From Alviniconcha marisindica (taxonomy: Eukaryota; Mollusca; Gastropoda; Provannidae), in the NCBI GenBank assembly GCA_018857735.1, contig JABMCL010001132.1, positions 200,001-264,000 on the forward strand: 64,000 bases of DNA. Direction: 5' to 3'. The notes under the pieces were generated by a model. The model was not told the origin of the DNA. It was given only the letters and a program-made list of their open reading frames with translations, and made no database searches. A program made the position numbers and the translations under genes. Below, piece by piece: positions 39,005-51,000 of the stretch (its first letter is position 1; each line of letters starts with the position of its first letter).

Positions 39005-42000
39005 GTAAGAAGGCCCCCTGTGTAGACAGGAAACAACAGCAGCCAGGCCATTGTATACCTGGGATAATGCCCCTGCTCTTGCTCTTAGCCCTGCTTTAGC
39101 ACATTGTCAATGGGCTCCTTAATAAGTTAATGAGTAGCCTATGTCGGGTCAATGCGCATAGATCCTAGATGTGATGAGTCAAGAGCACCTCCAGTCAATA
39201 TATGAATGTGCCATTTTAAACCTTCATAGTCGTCCCATTCTACTTCCAAGCAGCGAACTCCCCCCATTTTCCATTTGCATCCCCCCCCCCCCCCCACCTC
39301 CTGTTTTTGCTGCTGTGCATTAACTCCAGTTCTTGTTGTTGCTGTGATGCCTTGAATATGTTCTATTTTAAGATCAATAGACTTGGTTTTTTTTGTTTTT
39401 TGTCTGGTAGTGTTTTTTTTATACACTGTCTTTTCAAGGCAAGAAGTTAAGGCCTTGATGACCATAAAAAAACCTCCCAAAACCAAAAAAGTCTCAGAAA
39501 AGCTGGCATTGATAGTGATAGGACCTTAAAAGGAGAGAGACTTATCAGTCCAAGGCATGCCAGAGATTCTGTGGTTAGTTTGTTTATAGGTGTTGATGTC
39601 CATCAACCTCTTAATGGCACACACAGTGACAAATGGGTCAGTGACCATGGCACCAAAGAGGGTTCACGTTAACCAGTAATTTCTGGTACTTTACATCATG
39701 CATGATTTGGTCAGTGATCACACTAGGCATTTAAAAAAAAATGCTTAGTGTGATGACTGACCAAATCAAGCATGATGTTTGGACGTGTCTGTAGGTGAAC
39801 AGCACTCCCTGTTATAGATATCACACTGGTTTAAAAAATGCCTAGCGCAATTACTGCATGACCAAATCACGCATGATGTTTGGTCATGTCTGTGTGTGAA
39901 CAGCACTCGCCGGAAGAGCTTGTAAATGTCACACTGGTTTAAAAAATGCCTAGGGCGATCAGTGACCAAATCACACATGATGTTTGGACATGTCTGTGTG
40001 TGAACAGCACTCACTGGAAGAGCTTGTAGATGTCACACTGGTTTAAAAAATGTGTAGCGCAATCAATGACCAAATCATGCATGATGTTTGGACATGTCTG
40101 TGTGTGAACAGCACTCCCCAGAAGAGCTGCTGCCCCTGACCACAGAGCAGCTGGCGGAAGAACAAGAGGAGGCAAGTCATGTGGAGCCACCTGCAGCCAG
40201 TGAGGGGCAGCCTGTGACGTCAGGCGGCGAGCAGCCCGAAAGTGCCAATGGCCTGCGCTCCATCCTAACAGAACCCAGCCTCTCCTGGCAGCCAGCTAGG
40301 GTTAGTCACTGGTTGAGTGCTGTGTGTGTGTGTGTGTGTGTGTAAGTTTTCATGCACTTGCATGTGTGTGTGTGTGTGTGTGTGTCGGTGTGAAACTGGC
40401 AGTCAAAAGAATAGTGTGTCCCATATGTGTGTGCTGATTGGCTAAGTGCAGTCTGTCACTCAAAATGTGGTGATGCACTGGTTGCACATTAAGCAGAACC
40501 TGTTGGCAGTTGCGTTAGTTGCACTTAAGCAGCACCTACTGACAGTGGGCCTCTATTACAGTATTAGCTTTCTGCCCCACTGCACAGTGGGCCTCTATTA
40601 CAGTATTAGCTTTCTGCCCCACTGCACTTAGGGCTTATTTAAGGATAAAGTGCTTAAAATATTCAACTTTATTATTATTATTAAATATCATGTAATGTAC
40701 ATAATTATACATGTCTTTACTTTTTGCATTTTGTCCAGACACTTGGCGCTAACAGTGACATCCTCTCCATGTTCCAGACTAAATTTCTGGATGTACGGCC
40801 TGACGACAGTCCAATGCACCCTTCCTTTTCCCACGATGACATGAACAAGATGTTTGAATCACCTCGCAAGTTCAGCTTGGCCGACCTCATCTCCAACTCG
40901 GAGGTGGTGGAAGCAGCATCAGTTGAGCGGAAGCCGAGCAAACCTTCCTTGTCTGAGTACTACCATGTGGACGAGTCAGACTATTCCAGTATGTACAGTT
41001 TTAGGTGAAAGTGTAGAAGAAGGAAAATACAAGTAGTTATTGTTGAGGTGTTATATTTAGATCTGGAACACCTTAAACAGAATAAACCCAACAGCAAAAA
41101 AAAAGAAAGAAGAGAGAGTCCTACTCCCTTCATCAAGAGCCTATTGGGTGCATCAGTCCCCCCCACCCACCCCCATCCCAGCTGTATCCGATTTTTTGTC
41201 CAACATGCCAAAATGTACAGTTGTATATACAGCTGTGGCATTAATAGGTAAGGAAATTGCTTGCAAATGTCAGTAAGACTCATTGGGCTAGCAGTGATCC
41301 TCATACCGTGTACCCACTAGCCTCTGCAGTCCATGTTTAGCCAGACGGTTTGCAGGGTGTGTACATGCTGTGTGCACCATCAGAGATCATTTGCCTAAAC
41401 CTGTTGACTCTGTAGTCTATGCCCGCTTAAATTCTTTGAGTTGTGCATACCTTGTGCAGGTCGTCAGTAATGCTTGTTTTCGTATGCCTTCTACCCCTGC
41501 AGTCATTGCCCCTCCAGATGATTTGCATCATGTGTGCAGGTCATCAACGATGTTGTTCCCTCATACCCCTCAGCCCCTGAGGTGCATTGTGCATACTGCG
41601 TGCAGGTCATCGATGATTCTCGTTTCCCCATACCCATCAACCCAAGCGGTCCATGTTCAAGGTGATATGCATCGTGCATAGTGTGTGCAGGTCATTGATG
41701 ATTCTTGTTCCCCCATACTGATCAACCCCTTAGGTCCATGTTCCTCCAAGCAATTTGCATCATGCATACTGTGTGCAGGTCATCAACGATTCTTGTTCCT
41801 CTATACCCATCAGCCCCTGTGGTCCATGTTTCTCCAAATAATATGTATCATGCATACTGTGTGCAGGTCATCAACGATTCTCGTTCCCCCGTATCCCGTG
41901 GTCCATGTTCCTCCAAGTGATATGGATCATGCATATTGTGTGCAGGTCATCGACGATTCTCATTCCCCCATACCATGTGGTCCATGTTCCTCCAAGTGAT

Positions 42001-45000
42001 GTGGATCATGCATACTGTGTGCAGGTCATCGACGATTCTTGTTCCCCCATACCCTGTGGTCCATGTTCCTCCAAGTGATATGGATCATGCATACTGTGTG
42101 CAGGTCATCGACGATTCTCGTTCCCCCATACCCATCAGCCCCTGCGGTCCATGTCCAGTCGCCTGCTGAAGAGTGGGGGCGTCGCTGGGGGAATCAGCAG
42201 CAGCAGCTTGGAGAAAGCCATCCTGAAGAAGAAGCGGAAGAAAAAGAAGAAGAAGAAGAAAAAGAAGAAGGTGCGCAGCTACCCATCTCGCAACGCCATC
42301 CAAAGCCCAACCATACCAGAGGAAGACGAGGAAGATGAAGATGTGAGTTTTACCGGCCAGTATCTGCTTCTGCTGTCTATCAGTTTCGGGTGATGCTCAC
42401 TGAAAATGTCTTTGCTGATAGTGCAGCAGACTTGCTTTCACAGTGCTCGTTTCCTTCAAAGCTTTTGTGTGAATTTTTGGTGTAACACAAGCTGCTCTGG
42501 AAGGTCATGGAAAATGTTTGTATAGGTTACGTCAAACACTGAAACAGTTGAAGATGCGATCGTTTATTTGCCAGGTTTATGAAAAGCATCTGCTTTGTGA
42601 CATCAAACAGAGGAATCCACACTGAGCATAGTTACATTCCCATGAGCTTTGGCTTGTAGTCTTACCACTGTGTAGTGCTGTGTTGATTGGTGGAATGTAT
42701 GAGTTGATGCTGACTGTGCCATTCAGATGATTGTACTCTGCCTCATATTTGTTCACAGCTGACTTCTCTCATCGTCAGTGATCCTGTGCCATTACTGTTT
42801 TTGAAGGTTTAGTCTGGAAATGTTTGCTCTGTTGTGGTGCTTTAGTGTGTGGGCCAAGCATAGTAGCCACACTGGGTTTTTTGCTCAGAATGTTGCTTGT
42901 GACACTGACTGGCTTTATGAAGATGCTGGGGTGATTGGCAGCCCAGAACTCTCAGTTGGTATTATGCCAGCAGACCCACTGTTGTTGAGGCAGACAGCCA
43001 GGGATTGTATGAGAAGTGAGCATTGCCTTTGCCTGAGAGGTCAGCTGATGGCTGCAGATCAGTATTAGGTGCACTTGCTGTGGCTACAGCAGGTAATGAC
43101 CACAGAAATGTGGTGCCCTTAACTGGGCGTAAAACACCAGATTACTTACTTGGCTGTCCATTCCTTTTAAAACTTTTCTTTAACCTGGTATCGATAAATT
43201 AGACGGAATGGTCAACGATACCAGCATGTCCTAGCCTAATGCGCTCTTTTAACAGGGGTAATATTGAAGGGACTAACTCTTTGAAAATTTGTGTTTGATG
43301 TTTGTGTATGTATGTTTTATGTTTGTGTATGTATGTTTTATGTTTGTGAAGTGACTGGTTTTGTAGACTGACTTGACAGAAGGTTGATATATATATATGT
43401 GAGAAGAGATTAAAAATATTGATTTGCTTATGTCCCGAGTTTGACTGTTCTGAGGTGACCCTATGTGGTTGACAGGACATTAAAATCCAATTACTACTAC
43501 TACCTTGCAGTCACAGACAGCTGAAGGTAAATAGGATGGAAAATACTTGTTTTGTAGCTACTGCTATTAAATATACATTGTAATTATGAGGACTTGCGCT
43601 TCTTTCACAGTCATGTGAAAGGAACTCCTGTTCATTGCAGTCTGCCCCAGAGCCCAGATGAAGACAGTGTGCAAAACTTTGTTTTAAGCAGCAAACATGT
43701 TTTGCTGAGTTCACTGGTTCACTCTGTAGTCATGAAGTCTTTTTTTCTTTTTCTTTTTTCAATATGCATAAAAGTAAACATTGTCCTTGGATTGCATGGT
43801 GTGGTTTGCAGGACTCGGACGATTCAGAGGGCAGTGAAGAGAGCTTTGACATCAAGGACAGAATCGTGGAAGAGGAAGCGCAGTTTGTGGGCAGCCCTGT
43901 CCATGGCCTTGATTCCCCCGACGCCGCCCTGGCTGACACCCCTGTCAGAGACCCAGTGCAGGAGCAGCTCAGGGAGGCCTCACCAGTTCACAGGGAGGCC
44001 TCACCAGGCCACAGGGTGGCCTCACCCAGGGACTCACCAGGCCACACTGTGGCCCCACTGGACCAGAGAGAGGCCTCCCCAGAGCACAGGGTGACCATGC
44101 CGGATCACAGGGAGGCCTTGCCAGACCATAGGGAGGTCTCGCCTGTCCAGAGAGAGGCCACACCAGACCGACTGTCTGATCACAGGCCTTCCAGCACAGA
44201 GCCTGTGAGTGATGAATGCTGAGGCAGTGTCAGTTGGGATTTTGAACGAAGAGTGGATGATTGACTAGAGATGAGTCATTACCTCCTGGGGTCATTCATC
44301 AGTCTTTCTTGCATCTTGCCACTTTCTTTGGGGGGGAGGGCACTTTGAGGAACAAAATCCTTAATGATAGGTTTTTCAATGTTGAGCTCTTATTGTTCTA
44401 CCCAAAGAACAAATCACAAAAGCCTGACAAGTGGGCTCATGTTGCTTGGAGGCTTTTCCATTGAAGATTGTAGAATTGGGCCTTCGAGCAAAGTAAACGC
44501 TGATGTACAAGCTGAGAATGAAAACCTGAACAAAGCCTTAAAGAGTTTTTTTGTTTTTTTTAGCTTTTGTGTTCCCTGCATCAGCTGAACTGTAGAGCAT
44601 TCATGAGTGGTGAGAGAGATTGGTTTGAGAATGCGTCTTCAACAAGTAAATTGTCGTACACTGTGTTTGGGATGCTGTATGTCGATGCCGTTGCTCCATC
44701 ACCATGTGCGCCCATTTGTTCAGGTCTTCTTCCTTGGAGGAGAGATGCTGGGTGATGCAGGCATGCCTGAGGGAGGTTCAAGCGAAAGGAAACTGAGCGA
44801 CGGACACCTGGTCAAAGTTCCATCTGTGGCTGCTCAGAGGTTCAAACGTAATGTGTCTGAGGAGCCCACTGCCTCTCCAATGTTCAGTGATATCTCAGCA
44901 GAGGAGCCTCGGCGTTCAGAGCACGCCGCGTCCTTGTACCAGCAAGTTGGAAGCGGTCATTCTTCAGGCTCCATGGGTCACAGAGGAAGCGAGGACTCTG

Positions 45001-48000
45001 GCACTGTCAGGTTTACTGTTGGTGAGTTGGGGACTAACTCATCATTGTCCATGGAGATTGGGCTAACCAAAGACTGTCTGTCTCTTGCAAACAAAACTGG
45101 AATTTGACCAGAACATTTGGAAGGTATCTATCACTGTGATGGACAACAGTCAGTGAGCAAAATACAACCAACAATGAAATGGGAAATTGTGTTCATTTTT
45201 CACTATCTAATAATTATGTAGGGTGCTGGGATCTCCACACTCAGGAGCCTTAAGCCCGTTCTTAACTGGGCAAATGTTTGTTCGCTGAACATACTTCGGA
45301 CAGTTTGACGAACTATGATGTGTTTCTTAACTGAACTTTTAGTTCGCCGAAAATGGTTTGGACATTTCGAAGAATTTACTTGTTGTCAACTGGCTTGTAA
45401 TGAGATGCAAGCTTCAGCCCAAACTTACGGCAGACGCGCAGCAGACAGCATAATAAAAAATGTAGGCTAAAGTCAAGTCAAGTCAATATACTTTAATCAT
45501 CCCTCACAGGGTAATTCAACTAACTGCTATCTCATTCTGGGTCTCCGAGACGAGGCTGCACCTCCCACAAGTCAACAAATAAATAAATTCCCTCCGAAGC
45601 GAGTGAAGAACCTAGCGACACTGTCATCCATTTTATTATTTTTTCTTCATCCACAGGAGAGCTCTGCTCTCAGCCAATCAGAGGCAATGTTTGTCGAATA
45701 GGGCGAATGTTCCCAGAACATGCTGAGCGAAGCTTTTTGGACCCCGAATATAGCTTCGACGAATACTTCCAACTAGGTTCGCGAAGAAAAGTTTGCCCAA
45801 TTAAGAACCAACTAGGTTCGCCGAATATTTCCAACTAGGTTCGCGAACAAACATTCGCCCAATTAAGAATGGGCTTTAGACTAAGAGCATCATAAAAATA
45901 AAACTGCAAGTTGTAGTTCAGACATAGTACAGTTGTTGCATACTCTGATGAGATCGTGTGCAGAGTATGTTTTATGTGACTTTGGGTAAAGAAATTCACA
46001 AACAAACTTTATCTTTGTCTCCAGTACTGTTTAAGTGAGGTCTTTGAAACTTTTTGTGATAACCTCATTGAGTTTTACACTTGCATACCAATTTTAGTGA
46101 CATTAAAATATCAGGGTCTTGTTAGTGCATGGAACTGAAATTTGTGTGTTGATGAGTTCTTGTCCAGTACAGTTCAGAATGTATATTTTAGAGTTTAAAA
46201 GTATGTAATAAGGGAAATAGTGACATGTTTCCTGCCTTGGTGAAAGCCTTAATGTTGGCCTTTTCGTAGATGCTGTGCATGTGAAATTGTTCAAACCCAG
46301 CATGACCATCACTTGTATCGCACTTTACACATTTTGCACTGGTTTGGGTGACCTTGACCCATTTTCATTTTCATTTTTTGCATGAAAGTCTGGGGACAAT
46401 AATGACAGTTTCAGTTTCTCATTTTGAATGTGATTCAGCTTGCTGTTTATTCTTGTTCTTAATTAAAAAAAAGAAATTAAAAATTAAAGAAACATCATTT
46501 CGAGTTTGCTGTTGTCCAGGTGGTGACTACAGCCTCCCAAAGATGGATGAGAATGAAGGGGCACCGCCGTGGGTGCCACAGTCAGAAACTGGGTCTGTTT
46601 CCAGCTCTGGTACCACCACACCGCCCCCTGCCTCCAAGCCCATGAAACGGGTGCCCAGGTAAGGAGGAACTTGAAGGAAAAATGGCAAACACCAGGTCAG
46701 GCGGTGGTGGTGGGTTAAGCTTGTTTAATGCCGAGTTGTCTCCATAGAGATACTGGTGGAGACCGATATCCCAGGGGGTGGGAGAAGAGGGAGATTACTC
46801 CTGTGAGCACTAACGCTGTCACCACCAGAATGACTGCTGCATTAAGATGGGCAGCGATGAGAGCCGTTTTAATGTTTCATTAACTGTGAGGGACAAAGTC
46901 ACAAGACTGTCCACTGTCACTCTGTAACCATTCGGCTTGTGTTGTATTTGTAGCGTCATATATCTCTGTACCATTTGTCATTGGCCTTGTTTCAACTGTA
47001 AGTAAAGATATTCAGGTGAGAGACCTGTTTTGATTCACAAAGTGGTAAAAAGGGGGGCGGGGGGGGGGATGTACTTCCTGCTGTGGTTGGAGAGCTCCAT
47101 GCTTCAGTGAGCAGAATGGAGAGTGCCCAGTTTGAACCACCGTCGCCACCAGTGGCACAAGATGATGATGATACTTTATTACACAAGGGTAAAGACTTAA
47201 GCACAAGTCAGTGTTAAAAAAAGATACATGTGTATGTTATTATGCAGTGACAGGTGAGGGTGATAAATGATGATGCTGTGGCGGTAGATACATATATGTT
47301 ATTACACAGTGACAGATGAGGGCGATAAGTGATGATGCTGTGGAGGTAGATACATACATGTTATTACACAGTGACAGATGAGGGTGATAAGTGATGATGC
47401 TGTGGAGGTAGATACATATATGTTATTACACAGTGACAGATGAGGGCGATAAGTGATGATGCTGTGGAGGTAGGTACATATATGTTATTACACAGTGACA
47501 GATAAAGGTGATAAGTGATGATGCTGTGGAGGTAGATATACATAGTGACAGACGAGGGTAATAGGTGATGATGCTGTGGAGGTAGATACATATATGATAT
47601 TACACAGTGACAGATGAGGATGATAAGTGATGATGCAGTGGAGCTAAATACATATATGATATTACACAGTGACAGATAAAGGTGATAAGTGATGATGCTG
47701 TGGAGGTAGATACATATATGATATTACACAGGGACAGACGAGGGTAATAAGTGATGATGCTATGGAGGTAGATACATACATGTTATTACACAGTGACAGA
47801 CGAGGGTGATCAGTGATGATGCTGTGGAGGTAGATACATACATGTTATTACACAGTGACAGATGAGGGTGATAAGTGATGATGCTGTGGAGGTAGATACA
47901 TACATGTTATTACACAGTGACAGTGACAGATGAGGATGGTAAGTGAGGATGCTGTGGAGGCCCAAGCAAGAGGCCCAGTACTGGTAAGCTGGTACAAACT

Positions 48001-51000
48001 GGTAAGAAGAGTTAATATCTCCTCATTGTGACCTGAGGACCCCTCCCTTCTGTGAGCAGCACAGAGAGCACGCGGTCAAAGCACCGCCACCACCACCGGC
48101 ACGAGCACTTCCGGCAGCAGGACCTCAACATGCGGCGGCAGAAAGGCAGCGAGGTGCACCTGCACGACACAGCCAAGAGCTCACCCACCGAGGTCGATGA
48201 GGCAGAGCTCCTGCCCAAAGCTGACCTTGACCAGATGTCAAGTGAGTGGTGCTCATTTTGAGTGGATGCAGTTATTTGTTGTCAGGCTGATTTTTATGTA
48301 AATGAGACCCACCCCCCCCCACACACACACACACACACACCTTTGTCATTTAAGCCAGGCTTTTTTTGTATCCGTGAAAAAAGAAGTTTGTGTTCTTGGT
48401 GAAGCCCTTTGTGTGTCTGTGACAGTGAAAGCTTGTCGCCAATGTGAATCATTTTGTGCAGTATTGTAAATTTAAAAAAAATAGTCTCCCAGATCAAGCC
48501 TTTTGTGTCTGCCAGACCAAAATCTCCAAGGTCAAGCCCTTTGTCTGTGTGTGTGTGTGTGTGTATGTGTGTGTGTGTGTGAAACAGAAACAGGAAGGCG
48601 TGATCTTCTAGGTGGAGCCTGTTGCATGTCTTTACAGGTCACCGGTTCGCTGAGCTCCCTGGCATGCGACGGTCCAAGATTGCCAAGAGAAAAGGAACGC
48701 TTCACTCCATTGTGCACATTGGCAAGGTCCACAAAGAGAAGAGGGAACGAATCAAGAAGAGGACGTTTGACCACAGTCCTCATGAGGTGATGTGTTGTGT
48801 GAAACCTGTCGCATGCTCAAAGCCCCATGGATAGTAGCACTAACAGACTTTGTGTTTTACAGTATGTGATGAACAATCTATGTTTTGCCGGCAGTATCCA
48901 CTTTTAGCCCCGTCGGTTCGCTGTCCTCAAATGGTATGAGAATGTATGTGCGCGTAGGTGTGTGTGGACGGAATGTACTTCAAGAATGCACTACGTTGGC
49001 AGATCCACATATCGGTTCATTCCGTACTATGCCAGTGCCACAAGCACACGCACACACGCATCCTCAAACCATTTGAAGATAGCCAGCCAACGGGGCTAAA
49101 AGTGGACATTGCCGTTTTGCCCAGCTTGTGTGGCATGCTTCAGCCAGTTTTGACACTCAAGATAATCAAGATAATCAGGTTATGCTCCTAAGTAAAGATC
49201 AACTATTTTGTTTGTTTAATCAGGTTATGCTCTTGTGTCAGCTTCAGCTATTTCCTTTGTTTGTAGCAAATCCTTTTCCATAATGCAGGTGCAAACAGTG
49301 AGTTCATGTCTGTTTGCTCTGGCTGGTATTGTACTAGAAAATATTTTATGGTTGGAGGAGGGATACTCATAGGCAAAGAACTGCATGCACTCTTCTTCAT
49401 CTGTAGAGTGACCAACCAACCTGTAAATAACTGCAGGTGTTTGTGGAGCTGGACGAGCTGCACATGAGCAGCGACACGGAGCTGGAGTGGAGGGAGAAAG
49501 CCCGCTGGATCAAGTTTGAGGAGGACGTGGAGGAGGGGGCAGAGAGATGGGGCAAGCCTCACGTGGCCTCCCTGTCCTTTCACAGTCTGCTGGAGCTGCG
49601 CAGAGGTCTCGAGCAAGGTGAGTTGTTGGTTGTAGAGCTCCCCAAAGGAACACTCCGGGAGAAGCCTAATTTAAAGGACAAGTCCAAGGTTAGGGGTGAT
49701 TTTTGACACGATTTCCGTTAAAGCTCGCTGAGAACGATGATGTAGGTGAACCTGTGATCTGAGGGTTATAAATGCATGAAAAAAGGCATTTTCTGTCGTA
49801 CCGAAAGCATCGCCCAAATCATGTGACCATATGCCTACTACATCATTCTGGGGAGTTGCTGTGAAATGGCCAACTCGAGCTCTGAAGATGAAACTGATAC
49901 TTTGCCCGAGAGACCCACAAGGATACAGCCGTATCAGTTTGAGCCTGCCAGGCAGGATTTTGAAAGAGTACCGGAACATCGTGTCAGCTTCGAAGCAAAC
50001 CCCATGCGGTATTCCATGGGGTTTGCGAAATCGCATTCACCGAAGTGCTCGCTACACAAATGGGCATGATGCGGTGCAGCAAGAAAGTCAGCTCGTTTGA
50101 ATTGTATAAATTTAATCCACTTTCGCCTCACTGCGGGTCGATTGCGCGGGAGCTCGTGCATTGTTATACATGGGGTCGTCTGCGAATTGTTACAGTTCGC
50201 GGCAACACAGTAGGCCGGCATAGTTAACTTTTTTGTCGACACACGCATACACAGTTTACTGGAGAATCTAAGATGGCAACCGCACTGACTCCCCAGACTG
50301 ACGTCACTTCCGGGAAAGTCACGTGACTGATGGAGAACCTGAGACTGTAGTCTCGGCCAGCCTACAGAAGAAAAAAATCAATTAAAAACCCAATTTTTAT
50401 TATTATTATTTTTTATTTCATTAAATCTGAAACTAGTGACTCATTTGTGAATCATTTCGATGGTCATTTTGCATACTTAAAAACCTTGGACTTTTACTTT
50501 AAGCAGTTGTACATCGATGCATGCATTCCGCAGGGTGAGAGGATTGCATGCGTGATCGTTGTTTAAAATATTTATTACTCTGCCATGTACGATGTCGGCA
50601 GACACACACCATCTTCAGAGGATTTGTTTCCATTTGTGGAAGGTGGGTGCTGCTATGCAAGACACTTAATATCATGGCTGGAGAAAGAAGGCCCCACAGA
50701 ACTGTCCAGCACATAACAATGTTCTGTCGTAGCCTTGGTGCTCTTGTTGGCGTCGTGTGTTGTGACACAGCCCAAGCCAAGGCAAATGAGCTAGTGGGTG
50801 AGAGGGTTAATCTGAGCAGGTGAGAATGATGGGGAGCCTCATGTGGCCTGCCCCTCTTTTCACAGTCTGCTGAGACGTGGTCGTTTTGGGGGTCTTGGCC
50901 AAGGTGGGTGAGTAATCTTAATGTCTGAGAATGAGGTGAAGGGAAGGGCTGAATAGTGGAGAGCAAACCTCTTGTGACCTTCCTCTTTTTTCACAGTCCG

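Larger units (their letters stand above)
49671..50502. mobile_element. TTAA-flanked, THAP-coding DNA transposon (Kolobok-like, non-autonomous)
   Basis: Inverted ends read, after TTAA, AGGACAAGTCCAAGGTT on the left and AGTAAAAGTCCAAGGTT on the right (reverse complement), with TTAA at 49671-49674 and 50499-50502. The body is 824 bp (49675-50498) in AE intron 10. TTAA duplications together with a THAP-domain protein are features of the Kolobok superfamily; piggyBac also uses TTAA but its ends differ. No catalytic transposase is present. Confidence 0.8.

Noticed and set aside
41370..42338. Chain of overlapping ORFs before exon 4
   Set aside because: They come from the 79-bp splice-site array; only the last unit joins to the real exon in phase.
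42820..43068. 82-codon ORF in intron 4
   Set aside because: Out of place between two phase-matched exons and without splice signals or homology.
43969..44163. Antisense ORF over exon 5
   Set aside because: It mirrors the exon 5 repeat on the opposite strand and has a repeat-derived composition; the + strand frame fits the exchanger.
47165..47960. Direct repeats of constant length, CRISPR-like spacing
   Set aside because: Units are contiguous tandem copies without unique spacers, in an intron of an animal gene; it is a minisatellite.
49838..50100. Additional coding exon of the exchanger in intron 10
   Set aside because: The open frames lie inside a TTAA-flanked transposon and exon 10 joins exon 11 directly with conserved spacing.
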